Shown here: positions 34,555 to 42,473 of the stretch, one piece after another
How the letters are laid out: every line of letters begins with the position of its first letter
How positions within the stretch are numbered: position 1 is the first letter of the stretch
Assembly (NCBI GenBank): GCA_964387025.1
Contig: CAYLUZ010000010.1
Span: 53,148-117,147, forward strand
Source of the DNA: PNON01 sp964387025
Lineage (GTDB): Bacteria > Chloroflexota > Anaerolineae > Anaerolineales > Anaerolineaceae
Reading direction: 5' to 3'
DNA length: 64,000 nucleotides
Notes under the pieces: generated by a model
What the model saw: only the letters and a program-made list of their open reading frames with translations
Told to the model about the DNA's origin: nothing
The model's database searches: none
Translations under genes and position numbers: made by a program

Positions 34555-35078
34555 TTATCACTCTCCCCGGTACTGCGGTCCCGGCCAATGTAAATTGCAC
34601 CTACCAGTGCCGCCAACAGTAAAATGGAAGCCGTTTCAAAAGGTATCAGGAATCCATTCGGGTCCACAAGGGCTACACCCAGGTTGGCGATGGTGTCCGG
34701 GGTGACAAACGGTTCTGTAAGAATCGCCCGCGATCCATTCCAGGACATGATCATATAGACCAACCCGGCGTACATCAAAACGCAAAGGATGGTTGTCAGA
34801 ATAAAATATTTGTTCAATTGCGGTCCGGTATCCGCCATCGCTTTACGGGTCAGCATCACAGCGAAGATGAACAAAACTGCAATAGCTCCGATGTACACGA
34901 TCACCTGGACTACTGCGAAGAATGGCGCTTGTAATAAAACGAAGACCACTGCGACACCCGCGAGGGCTAATATCAACCAGAGTGCAGCGTGGATCATCTT
35001 CGGGGCGGTCACAACCATCACCGAAGAAAACAGGATGACCACTGCTGTGACAAGGAATATGATCTGATCAAGCGTCAT
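34551..35078 (-). CDS. nuoJ: NADH-quinone oxidoreductase subunit J
   Basis: 175 aa, five helices. The conserved third helix reads VQVIVYIGAIAVLFIFAVML, with the pi-bulge region used in proton coupling of complex I. The C-terminus is hydrophilic and short (GRDRSTGESDK). The start at ATG 35078 overlaps nuoH by 11 bp and the stop overlaps nuoK by 4 bp. Note that nuoI, which normally precedes nuoJ, is absent. Confidence 0.95.
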   Translation of the reverse strand: MTLDQIIFLVTAVVILFSSVMVVTAPKMIHAALWLILALAGVAVVFVLLQAPFFAVVQVIVYIGAIAVLFIFAVMLTRKAMADTGPQLNKYFILTTILCVLMYAGLVYMIMSWNGSRAILTEPFVTPDTIANLGVALVDPNGFLIPFETASILLLAALVGAIYIGRDRSTGESDK

Positions 35079-36288
35079 GCGTACGCTCCATTACCATGGT
35101 TTGAGATGAGCGGTGCCTTTCAGCCAGCTCATCCATTTTTATTTTCCGTTTGTTTAGAGAAGCCCTGCCGACAAGGAGGACAATTCCAAGAATGACCAGG
35201 TTTGCAGCCAGGTGAACAAGTATCCTGACGCCTGACCCTGAATTCACCATCAATTTTTCGATCAAAGCTGTGGAAACTACAGCCATAAGCGCGATCGGTG
35301 TAAAGATCTGCCAGTTCAGTTTCATCACCTGGTCAAGCCTGAAACGCGGGAAGGACCCTCTGAATAGGATCACCAGGAAGTAAACCAACATCGTTTTGAT
35401 AACAAAGTAAACAAATCCCAGGGTCGGTATTTGCTGTGCCCAGGGACCCTGCCAACCGCCCAGGAAGAGCGCTGTAAATAAAAGGGAAATGGTGAATGCA
35501 TGCAGGAACTCGCCTACATAGAACATACCGAATTTCAAACCGGAGTACTCAATGTTGAAGCCGGCAACGATCTCAGATTCAGCTTCCGCCAGGTCGAATG
35601 GAGCGCGCCCCACCTCTGCCACCGAACTGATGAAGAATAACAAAGCCGCCAGGGGTGCCACTACAATGAACCATACCGGTTGGGCTTTCACAATGGTATT
35701 CAATCCCATAGATCGAGCTAGCAGCACCGGAACCAGTAAAGCCAGCGCCATTGGGATCTCATAGGATATCAATTGGGCAATCACCCGGAATGCGCCAAGC
35801 ATGGCATATTTATTATTGGAAGAATAGCCTGCGAATATGATGCCCAGAGAACCGATTGCTCCGGCAGCGATCAAGTACAACACCCCGACATTGATATCCA
35901 CTCCATAAACGCTCGAGCTGAAAGGAACAACTGCCCACATGGTCAGGATCCCACCCACTGCCATGATCGGTGCCAGGTTATAAGGGACCACATCTGCCCC
36001 GGTGGGAGTGATGTATTCTTTGGTGAAGATCTTGGCCATATCTGCAAAAGGCTGGAAGAGACCAAACGGTCCAACCCGGTTGGGTCCCAACCTGTCTTGA
36101 AGGCGGCCGATGATCTTGCGTTCATACCAGATCAAAAAGATCACCCACAACATGGCCAGCAATGGCAGGACGACCGCACCCAATGTGGGGACGATCTGAC
36201 CTGCTGTGGCAGCAGGTACGCCAAGGGATATGAGCAATTTTTGTAACAGGCTGCTGATAAAAATTACCGGATCGCTCAAAAAACTCAT
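35068..36288 (-). CDS. nuoH: NADH-quinone oxidoreductase subunit H
   Basis: 406 aa, about nine helices. It forms the quinone chamber and the link between redox and proton channels. Hallmarks: WYERKIIGRLQDRLGPNRVG after the first helix, GAFRVIAQLISYEIP, and the acidic loop FDLAEAESEIVAGFNIEYSG. It is longer than E. coli NuoH because of an N-terminal extension and a charged C-terminal tail. It directly follows nuoA (48-bp gap); nuoB, C, D, E, F and G are missing in between. Confidence 0.96.
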   Translation of the reverse strand: MSFLSDPVIFISSLLQKLLISLGVPAATAGQIVPTLGAVVLPLLAMLWVIFLIWYERKIIGRLQDRLGPNRVGPFGLFQPFADMAKIFTKEYITPTGADVVPYNLAPIMAVGGILTMWAVVPFSSSVYGVDINVGVLYLIAAGAIGSLGIIFAGYSSNNKYAMLGAFRVIAQLISYEIPMALALLVPVLLARSMGLNTIVKAQPVWFIVVAPLAALLFFISSVAEVGRAPFDLAEAESEIVAGFNIEYSGLKFGMFYVGEFLHAFTISLLFTALFLGGWQGPWAQQIPTLGFVYFVIKTMLVYFLVILFRGSFPRFRLDQVMKLNWQIFTPIALMAVVSTALIEKLMVNSGSGVRILVHLAANLVILGIVLLVGRASLNKRKIKMDELAERHRSSQTMVMERTHDA

Positions 36289-36336
36289 TCCGACTCCTTA
36301 GGGTTAACCCGGCAGGTTAATGAATTTGATTCAGGT

Positions 36337-36693
36337 TTAGGACCATTCAAAGGCACCCTTTTTCCATGCGTAAAGCAGTCCCGCCGCGAGGATCAGGACA
36401 AATAAAATGCCTTCCAAAACAGCAAAAAGACCCAGTTTATCGAAGGCAATCGCCCATGGATACATAAAAACGGTCTCAATATCAAACACAAGGAATACGA
36501 GAGCGATCAAATAATACTGGGCTTTGAACTGTACCCAGGTCTCGCCTTCGGTCTCGAGTCCGCATTCATATGTTGATGTTTTAATCGAATTAGATTTTTT
36601 AGGAGCGAGGAGCCCGGCCATGAAAATTGCTACAGCCGGTAATCCCAATGAAACAACCATGAATATTCCGATATAAAGCCATTCGTTGTTCAT
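36337..36693 (-). CDS. nuoA: NADH-quinone oxidoreductase subunit A
   Basis: 118 aa, three helices, with the loop KTSTYECGLETEGETWVQFKAQYY that contacts the quinone-binding region, and FLVFDIETVFMYPWA in helix 2 with the conserved acidic residues. The start at ATG 36693 follows GAGGG with good spacing; an in-frame ATG at 36729 would add 12 residues not usual for the family. First gene of the nuo-atp operon, 83 bp after the stop of the upstream membrane protein gene. Confidence 0.96.
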   Translation of the reverse strand: MNNEWLYIGIFMVVSLGLPAVAIFMAGLLAPKKSNSIKTSTYECGLETEGETWVQFKAQYYLIALVFLVFDIETVFMYPWAIAFDKLGLFAVLEGILFVLILAAGLLYAWKKGAFEWS

Positions 36694-36776
36694 ATAACCC
36701 TCAAACAGAAAGGATAGCCCGGATAACAAACCTCATTGGGTCAAATTATTTTATCATAACTATTACTTTATCCGCA

Positions 36777-37430
36777 CTATTTTTTCCGGACGAATTTGCC
36801 AAATGCCAATAAGGCTGCACCTAAAACCGCCAGGCACAGGCTGACAATTCGGGATGTGCTCAAATCCATACCCAATAATGTTGTAACCGGGATTTCCATA
36901 TCCCGGGCAACCAGTGGGTAATCGAGTGACAGCCCCTGCGAATTTTCAATGGAGAGGTATATCCAAAGCCGACCTGCCTGGCTTTCCTTACGAGTGGATA
37001 GAAGGTTCCAATTGAAAGACGGGGATGTTTGCCGGGAGATCGATTTTTGGTAAAGGCCAGCGGGTTCGACGAATTGGCGTGGAAATTCAAGGTGGGCTTT
37101 GATTTGCAGATTGAAATCGACTGGTGCAGTCGTAATTTGATCTTCACCAGTTAAGGCAGCAAGTCTGGCGGTTACTTCGACATGACCTTTCCTGCCCAAC
37201 TTAATACTTTTTGGGATTTGGAGTTCAATATCCAGGTCTGTATTCTTCAGGTAATCTTTTATATCCTCACTGCCAGAGAAGACCGGGGTTTCAGCATAAT
37301 CTGAACTGATCCGTTCAACTAGTTCTACACCCTTGAAGTTGAATTGGACTTTCTCCGATCTATCCGGAATAAACCCGATCAAAATCAGCAGGCCAGCCAG
37401 GATCAATAATAAAATACCAAGATTTCTCAT
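36777..37430 (-). CDS. Membrane protein with a large extracytoplasmic domain, function unknown
   Basis: 217 aa. N-terminal helix (about 3-20), an extracytoplasmic beta-rich domain of about 165 residues, and a C-terminal helix (about 190-212, TSRIVSLCLAVLGAALLAFG) followed by KFVRKK facing the cytoplasm. I recognise no family. The start at ATG 37430 has AAGGGG about 9 nt upstream; a GTG at 37442 in frame is an alternative. It stands 83 bp before nuoA on the same strand, so it may share the nuo transcript. It is divergent from the M15 peptidase gene. Confidence 0.65.
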   Translation of the reverse strand: MRNLGILLLILAGLLILIGFIPDRSEKVQFNFKGVELVERISSDYAETPVFSGSEDIKDYLKNTDLDIELQIPKSIKLGRKGHVEVTARLAALTGEDQITTAPVDFNLQIKAHLEFPRQFVEPAGLYQKSISRQTSPSFNWNLLSTRKESQAGRLWIYLSIENSQGLSLDYPLVARDMEIPVTTLLGMDLSTSRIVSLCLAVLGAALLAFGKFVRKK

Positions 37431-37491
37431 GGACGGTTTCACCCCTTTAGAATATCATATAGATGAGCGTATGGAAATGGAGAACCCGGAT

Positions 37492-38289
37492 ATGAAAGTG
37501 GTCGAACAAAGAAAACAAGTATTCACACGCCGTGATTTTTTGCAAAAAGTCACCACCTCCGTTGCGGGGTTATTCATTGCTGCACCCGCACTATCCACAA
37601 CCTATAATGGTAAGAATTTATTGCTGCAGCCGGACCAGGTTTTGGCTATGGTGGAATTGCCTTCCCTGGCTGAATTGCAGAATGCACTGTTGGTCCGCAC
37701 CATAGACACTTCCCACCCCATCACCGAGGATGAGATCACCTCCTTGATCACACCGAATTTGCAGAAAATACCCCTTAAGCTGGAAGGAATCCGCGCTGCC
37801 AATGAGAACATCCGCGTTCATTCTCTAATCCTACCAGCGCTCGAGAACCTGTTTACCCAGGCAAACATCGACTTAACCGGATTATTCATTCATAGCGGAT
37901 TCCGCACTTATGAAGAACAGGCTATCGCTTACAGTAAATCGAAAGACAAGCTGGTAGTGCTAAAACCCGGCACTTCCCAGCACCATTCAGGATTGGCTTT
38001 GGATTTCACTTCATCTGATATAGGAAAACAAGTTGACATCAGCCTTCACTTTGAGAATACCAAGGCGGCTAAATGGCTGGAGGCGCATGCCTGGGAATAT
38101 GGCTTTGTTCCCAGTTATATAAACAGCCACGACGGGATCAAAAATGAACCCTGGCATTATCTTTTAATGGGAAAACAGTTGGCAGAAGCATATATGCGTT
38201 TGAAATCCGGCGGCTGGTACGGGGACGTCTTCCTTCTGCAGCATGCAGTCAACCTGGGAATGCGGAAGATCGTCCTCGAAATTCCATAA
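37492..38289 (+). CDS. Tat-exported D-alanyl-D-alanine carboxypeptidase (VanY/M15B)
   Basis: 265 aa. Near the N-terminus is a twin-arginine motif TRRDFLQK followed by the hydrophobic stretch VAGLFIAAPAL, so export by the Tat route is likely. The C-terminal half is a zinc peptidase of family M15B: SGFRTYEEQ, SQHHSGLALDF (SxHxxGxAxD metal motif) and NEPWHY (second metal His). Such enzymes trim the terminal D-Ala from peptidoglycan stem peptides. Several in-frame ATGs lie close together; 37492 is used because GGAG lies 9 nt upstream and it gives a normal Tat n-region. Starts at 37471 or 37477 are possible. Confidence 0.88.
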   Translation: MKVVEQRKQVFTRRDFLQKVTTSVAGLFIAAPALSTTYNGKNLLLQPDQVLAMVELPSLAELQNALLVRTIDTSHPITEDEITSLITPNLQKIPLKLEGIRAANENIRVHSLILPALENLFTQANIDLTGLFIHSGFRTYEEQAIAYSKSKDKLVVLKPGTSQHHSGLALDFTSSDIGKQVDISLHFENTKAAKWLEAHAWEYGFVPSYINSHDGIKNEPWHYLLMGKQLAEAYMRLKSGGWYGDVFLLQHAVNLGMRKIVLEIP

Positions 38290-38381
38290 TCGCCATGGAA
38301 AAACAAATGCTGATCGCAATAAGCAGGACTTTCAGTAAATTCAGGTAGAATTGAATTATCAAAACCTTTATTGGAGGATAA

Positions 38382-39815
38382 ATGATCAAACACCCGGCTG
38401 AGCCATTTCGCATTAAATCTGTCGAACCCATCAGGCTGATCGATGATGCTGCGCGTAAAAAGGCATTGAAAGATGCCGGTTACAATATTTTTGCTGTCAA
38501 AGCGGAAGATGTGTTCATCGATTTTCTGACCGATTCGGGTACAGGTGCCATGAGCCAGCATCAATGGGCTGCCATCATGGAAGGCGATGAATCCTATGCC
38601 GGTGCGCGTTCCTTCTATAAACTCAAAGAATCCATGGACCTGATCTTTGGTTTTGAATTCTTTGTACCCACCCATCAGGGCCGGGCTGCGGAAAACATCC
38701 TCGCCCAATTAATGGTAAAACCCTGGAACTCCATCCCGTCCAATATGCACTTTGATACCACCGAAGGCAACATCCGCGCCCGCGGCGGAAGACCTGCCAA
38801 CCTGGTCATCGATGAGGCTTTCGACCCGACCAACCATCACCCGTTCAAAGGGAATATGGATATTCGCAAGCTGAAGGAATTCATCGAAAAAACGGGGGTA
38901 GAGAATATCCCGTTTGGAACGATCACGATCACCAATAACGCCGGCGGCGGTCAGCCTGTTTCCATGGAAAATATCCGCCAGGTGTCTGAGGTCTATCACA
39001 GCTATAAGATCCCCTTCTTCATCGATAGCTGCCGGTATGCAGAAAACTCTTACTTCATTAAGCAGCGTGAACCCGGCTACGCGGATAAAACCATTCTCGA
39101 GATCGCACAGGAAATCTACTCCTATGCTGACGGCGCCTGGATGAGCGCCAAAAAAGACGCCATCGTGAATATCGGCGGCTTCCTAGCAGTCCGTTCTGCC
39201 GACTTGTACCAGAAGATCTGCAACGAATTGATCATGCGCGAGGGCTTCCCCACCTATGGCGGGTTGGCCGGACGCGACCTGGCAGCCATGGCTGTAGGAT
39301 TGCTGGAAGGCTTGGATGAGGAATACCTGTCCTACCGCATCGGCCAGACAGCCTACGTTGGCAACAAACTGCTGGAAGCCGGCATCCCGATCATCGAACC
39401 ACCGGGCGGGCACGCTATATACATCGATGCCGGGAAAATGCTCTCCCACATTCCGCAGATCGCATACCCGGGGATCGCCCTGAGTTGTGCCATGTACCTT
39501 GAAGGCGGCATCCGCGCCTGCGAGATCGGCTCGGTCATGTTTGCCTATACCGACCCCGATACCGGCAAAATGGTGCATCCCAAGCTGGAACTGGTGCGCA
39601 TGGCCATTCCGCGCCGCATGTACACCCAGAGCCATTTTGACTATGTGGTCGACGTGCTGAAAGAGATCAACGCAAAGAAATCGACTTTGGGCGGCTACAA
39701 GATCACCTACCAGGCACCCCTGATGCGCCATTTCACCGCCAAATTCGAACCGCTGGCTGCGGATAACCGCACTCCGCATGAGAAGGTGATGGAGTCCAAA
39801 AGAAAGACGTTATAA
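38382..39815 (+). CDS. tnaA: Tryptophanase
   Basis: PLP-dependent beta-eliminating lyase, 477 aa, splitting L-tryptophan into indole, pyruvate and ammonia. The PLP lysine is in ADGAWMSAKKDAIVNIGGF. PTHQGRAAEN and AENSYFIKQREPGY match the tryptophanase/tyrosine phenol-lyase family. Tryptophanase rather than tyrosine phenol-lyase is indicated by CEIGSVM, where tyrosine phenol-lyases carry an Arg (SMERG) that selects tyrosine, and by overall agreement with TnaA around AENxYFIKQRE. Strong ribosome binding site TTGGAGGATAA. No tnaC-like leader with the needed Trp is found upstream, and no Trp permease gene is adjacent. This indicates amino acid fermentation and indole release. Confidence 0.93.
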   Translation: MIKHPAEPFRIKSVEPIRLIDDAARKKALKDAGYNIFAVKAEDVFIDFLTDSGTGAMSQHQWAAIMEGDESYAGARSFYKLKESMDLIFGFEFFVPTHQGRAAENILAQLMVKPWNSIPSNMHFDTTEGNIRARGGRPANLVIDEAFDPTNHHPFKGNMDIRKLKEFIEKTGVENIPFGTITITNNAGGGQPVSMENIRQVSEVYHSYKIPFFIDSCRYAENSYFIKQREPGYADKTILEIAQEIYSYADGAWMSAKKDAIVNIGGFLAVRSADLYQKICNELIMREGFPTYGGLAGRDLAAMAVGLLEGLDEEYLSYRIGQTAYVGNKLLEAGIPIIEPPGGHAIYIDAGKMLSHIPQIAYPGIALSCAMYLEGGIRACEIGSVMFAYTDPDTGKMVHPKLELVRMAIPRRMYTQSHFDYVVDVLKEINAKKSTLGGYKITYQAPLMRHFTAKFEPLAADNRTPHEKVMESKRKTL

Positions 39816-39821
39816 ATGGCA

Positions 39822-39950
39822 TTTGTAGGTTGGATAGCGTAATTGTAGGTCGGATTGAGCCGATTCCCGAGCTTGTCGAGGGACACAGCGAAATCCGATT
39901 AATTATAAAGCGTTGGATTTCGGGAAAATCACCACAATCCAACCTACGAA
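39822..39950. repeat. Palindromic intergenic element (PELVEG-type)
   Basis: Outer inverted repeat GTAGGTTGGAT (39825-39835) and ATCCAACCTAC (39937-39947). Inside it lie TCGGATT/AATCCGA and the core CCCGAGCTTGTCGAGGGA, a variant of the CCTGAGCTTGTCGAAGG palindrome dispersed in many bacterial genomes, which translates in one frame as PELVEG. No transposase is present. It lies between tnaA and the BrnTA pair and could act as a bidirectional stem-loop terminator or a MITE-like element. A related mosaic lies at 41554-41842. Confidence 0.7.
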
Positions 39951-39963
39951 AACATCAAGAATG

Positions 39964-40245
39964 TTATTTTCCACCTTCGACTCTGTACTTTGCTAATTCC
40001 TCCCGCACGACAGAACGAACCATTTCCTCCAGGTGAATACTGTCACGAAAAATATATTCACGCAGCGCCTGATTGATCATCGTTTGATAATTGCCGCCAC
40101 CTTCATCGGACACATGCTGGCGGAACCAATCCAGGACTTCTTTATCCAACCTGATCGTGATCCGTTCTTTTCCATATGCAACCGGTAGAACTGCACCAAG
40201 TTTTCCTTTAGAAAAATCATATTCGGGTTTCATATCGTCATTCAT
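39964..40245 (-). CDS. brnA: BrnA-type antitoxin
   Basis: 93 aa. The C-terminal half is a ribbon-helix-helix DNA-binding unit: KERITIRLDKEVLDWFRQ is the strand and first helix, and GGNYQTMINQALREYI the second, followed by a helical tail. The N-terminal part should wrap the toxin. BrnA neutralises BrnT and represses the operon. It follows brnT with an 8-bp overlap, the standard brnT-brnA order. Confidence 0.9.
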   Translation of the reverse strand: MNDDMKPEYDFSKGKLGAVLPVAYGKERITIRLDKEVLDWFRQHVSDEGGGNYQTMINQALREYIFRDSIHLEEMVRSVVREELAKYRVEGGK

Positions 40246-40519
40246 TCATTTTCCCTTGATACACAGCTATTTCTTTGGCTGTTGCTTTCCTGGCAGAAAT
40301 GATGCGGATGGATTCTCCTCTAAATGTGTAAACTACTACCAGAATTTTCCCGGTATCATCCATACCAATGGTTACAAAGCGCCTTTCATCAAGATGTACA
40401 TCTTCAATGGTGATTGCCATATCATCCATCAGGACAATTACAGCGTTAGAAAATGAAACTCCATGTTTTATTATGTTGGTGTGTTCTTTATTGGGATCCC
40501 ATACAACGCTGTCTGGCAT
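40238..40519 (-). CDS. brnT: BrnT-type ribonuclease toxin
   Basis: 93 aa small basic protein of the BrnT family (RelE-like fold). Characteristic segments: VWDPNKEHTNIIKHGVSF, the DERRFVTIGM strand, VVVYTFRGESIRIISARKAT with conserved Arg residues, and a final helix KEIAVYQGKMNE. Family members cleave RNA and are induced by stress. All typical residues appear present, so the toxin is probably active. Toxin first, antitoxin second. Palindromic elements lie on both sides of the pair within about 1.1 kb, suggesting a mobile context. Confidence 0.92.
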   Translation of the reverse strand: MPDSVVWDPNKEHTNIIKHGVSFSNAVIVLMDDMAITIEDVHLDERRFVTIGMDDTGKILVVVYTFRGESIRIISARKATAKEIAVYQGKMNE

Positions 40520-40712
40520 GATTTACATCTTAAATTATATGTACTATTGTACATACAGTCAACTACTTGGATAATTATCAAGTTCCAGCCTGTGTTCGCG
40601 CCAGTGTTTTTATCCCCGTAGCCCATCGGAGTGGGACCTCACCGAGCACGCGACAATGACAGAAATGTCTCTGCATTAACCACATCTGGTGCGTTTTCCA
40701 CCTACTTTGTTC

Positions 40713-41447
40713 CTACCGCTTTGCTTTCTCCTGGATGGTGCGATGGGTACCATCGCAGATGGGTTTTTTACACGATTCGCCGCAATTGCACAGGGTCACC
40801 CGGTTGCGGGTTTCAAAAGGCTGGCCATCCGAACGTTCCACCGGGATGCCGCCCGTCACCCATAATGGCCCTTCGATGGGACCTGAGGCAGTGATCTCGG
40901 TTGTGACCGCGATCTGCACCGGCAGGTCCGGTTCAATATCAGCTTCGTATTTATCCATGGAATAGGTGTAAGCACCGGATGGGCAGCGTTCGATCATGGC
41001 GATGATCTCTGCCCGCACCCGCGGCTCGGAGGTTTCTCTCATCATCCTGTCGATGTTGGTCTGACGGTTTCCGCAGAAGCCTGAGGACATGCACAGGTAA
41101 CCGTCCTGCTTTACGACCAGGCCTGTTTTCCTATCGTCAACGTATTGGCGTTCTGCAATCGGATGGGTATCTGCCGTCTCTGTGCCGTCAAATTCACTTT
41201 CATGGTGATTACCGTCGCAATAGGGTTTATTCCCGGACTTACCGCAGCGGCACAGCCCGTAGAACTCCCTGCCTTCCTTTTTAACGACATGATATTCACT
41301 ATCTTTTTTCCAGGTCAGGGGTTCCCCATACTCGGAGACCACCTGGGTTTTATGCACAAGTGGGACATCACCAAAGACATGGTATGAGCCGTCTGGCATG
41401 ACCACGATCCTGGGAGTTTCATTTTCAGATTCTGGTTTTTCCGGCAT
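40713..41447 (-). CDS. Double-CDGSH iron-sulfur protein with central Fer4-like domain
   Basis: 244 aa, cytosolic. A CDGSH cluster motif is seen twice: CRCGKSGNKPYCDGNH (about residues 67-82) and CNCGESCKKPICDGTH (about 219-234), each with the CxCx(n)CxxxH ligands for a 2Fe-2S cluster. Between them is a domain with CMSSGFCGN and ERCPSGAYTY that resembles the divergent 4Fe-4S mono-cluster domain (Fer4_19). Bacterial proteins of this build are probably redox or cluster-transfer proteins; the partners are unknown. It has its own upstream region; no operon partner. Confidence 0.9.
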   Translation of the reverse strand: MPEKPESENETPRIVVMPDGSYHVFGDVPLVHKTQVVSEYGEPLTWKKDSEYHVVKKEGREFYGLCRCGKSGNKPYCDGNHHESEFDGTETADTHPIAERQYVDDRKTGLVVKQDGYLCMSSGFCGNRQTNIDRMMRETSEPRVRAEIIAMIERCPSGAYTYSMDKYEADIEPDLPVQIAVTTEITASGPIEGPLWVTGGIPVERSDGQPFETRNRVTLCNCGESCKKPICDGTHRTIQEKAKR

Positions 41448-41859
41448 TGTACGCTCCTGTTCATATCAGCTAAAACGATTATATACCCGAATGTTTTGAC
41501 TATTCGAATTAGTGGTAGAAAATGCAATCGTTTACGGAAAAGTGTAAATTTGATTGAGCCGGTTCGCGATCAAGATCCTGAGCCGATCCCCTCTTTTGTC
41601 ATTCAGAGCGCGTCAGGGCGAGCTTTCTTGCTTTAAGATTTCTCCGCGTTCCTCTCGTCGAAATGACATTCCGAGTGGATTTGTATCCCTTATTATTTGT
41701 CCCTCACGAAGTGGAACTTGCCCGTCGAGAGATCTCGAGGGACGCAGAAAAAGTGATGGGTTTCGCTATGTCCCTCGACATCCTTCCCTACGGGATACTT
41801 CGTAATCGACAGGCTCAGGATTCGTCTCGGGAACCGGCTCAACCCAACCTGCAATTACT
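41448..41859. other. Intergenic region filled by palindromic mosaic
   Basis: 412 bp with no credible gene. Open frames on the plus strand here are products of the repeats (they translate the palindromes) and have no ribosome binding site. About 290 bp of it are the nested repeat described separately. Confidence 0.6.
41554..41842. repeat. Nested mosaic of palindromic repeats
   Basis: Outermost arms TTGAGCCGGTTC (41554-41565) and GAACCGGCTCAA (41831-41842), perfect over 12 bp. Next inside, ATCCTGAG (41575-41582) and CTCAGGAT (41814-41821). Then a separate GTCATTC...GAAATGAC unit (41598-41667) of the kind that spells GTCATTCTGAGCG...ATGAC repeats. Right of it are two PELVEG-type units with GTCCCTCGA/TCGAGGGAC arms (about 41698-41820). 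At least three repeat families thus seem to be inserted into one another. No open reading frame for a transposase. Confidence 0.7.
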
Positions 41860-42285
41860 TCATATTTCGGTCTTCTTCGCGCGCGAATTCTTTACCGCGA
41901 AGAACGCATATCCAGCTAATATAATGGCACCGCTGCCGCAGCATGGCGATGGATATTTCGGTGGAATATAAGGCACAATAGTAGGTGTGCTGGACGGGAT
42001 AAGGGTTGGAACCTTTGTGGCCGTGGAAGTTTTCGTAGCTGTAGGAATTTTTGTCGCAGTGGAAGTCTTCGTTGATGTCGGAATTTTTGTCGCTGTAGAA
42101 GTACTGGTTGATGGCAATTTAGTCGGGGTTTTCGACTTTTTTGGTTTTTTTGTTGGTTCTGGATAAGTTTGGTCTTTTTGAGTCGGGGGAGCACCGGCAA
42201 ACACGTTCATCGGCGTCACACTTACGATTATGAATGAAATACCAACGACGATAAGGGATAATAATGTGATTTTTCGAATGTTCAT
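41860..42285 (-). CDS. Exported Thr/Ser/Pro/Lys-repeat protein with C-terminal membrane anchor
   Basis: 141 aa. Signal peptide (about 8-30, ending at VFAGA). A low-complexity stretch follows (about 45-103) with degenerate repeats of TSTATKIPT, probably extended and O-glycosylated. Then comes a short PKYPSPCCGSG segment and a C-terminal hydrophobic helix (GAIILAGYAFFAVKN) with a basic end (SRAKKTEI). The layout resembles wall-anchored or stop-transfer stalk proteins, but no LPXTG or other known sorting motif is visible. Function unknown. Confidence 0.7.
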   Translation of the reverse strand: MNIRKITLLSLIVVGISFIIVSVTPMNVFAGAPPTQKDQTYPEPTKKPKKSKTPTKLPSTSTSTATKIPTSTKTSTATKIPTATKTSTATKVPTLIPSSTPTIVPYIPPKYPSPCCGSGAIILAGYAFFAVKNSRAKKTEI

Positions 42286-42473
42286 TCCGACTCTCCTTTA
42301 TAATAGAGTTTATATTAGCATGTAAAGAATAATTATTCAATTACTCATTGAATATTGTTTTTCATGGCTGCGGGTATGGTGTATTATTCTCACATCTCAG
42401 GTGTTTTTCGGTAGCATTAATATTTTGTATTGGTGAATATTGGATAATTGGTATATTTATTTAGGATAAACCG

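Noticed and set aside
38294..38347. 17-codon frame ahead of tnaA as a tnaC-like leader peptide
   Set aside because: It contains no tryptophan, no Pro at the stall site and no ribosome binding site.
39830..40036. Plus-strand frame translating as ...PIPELVEGHSEIR...
   Set aside because: This is the translation of the palindromic repeat, a known source of false genes.
41554..41971. Plus-strand frames of 83 and 102 codons over the mosaic repeat
   Set aside because: They are made of palindrome sequence and run antisense into the Thr/Lys repeat gene; no ribosome binding site.
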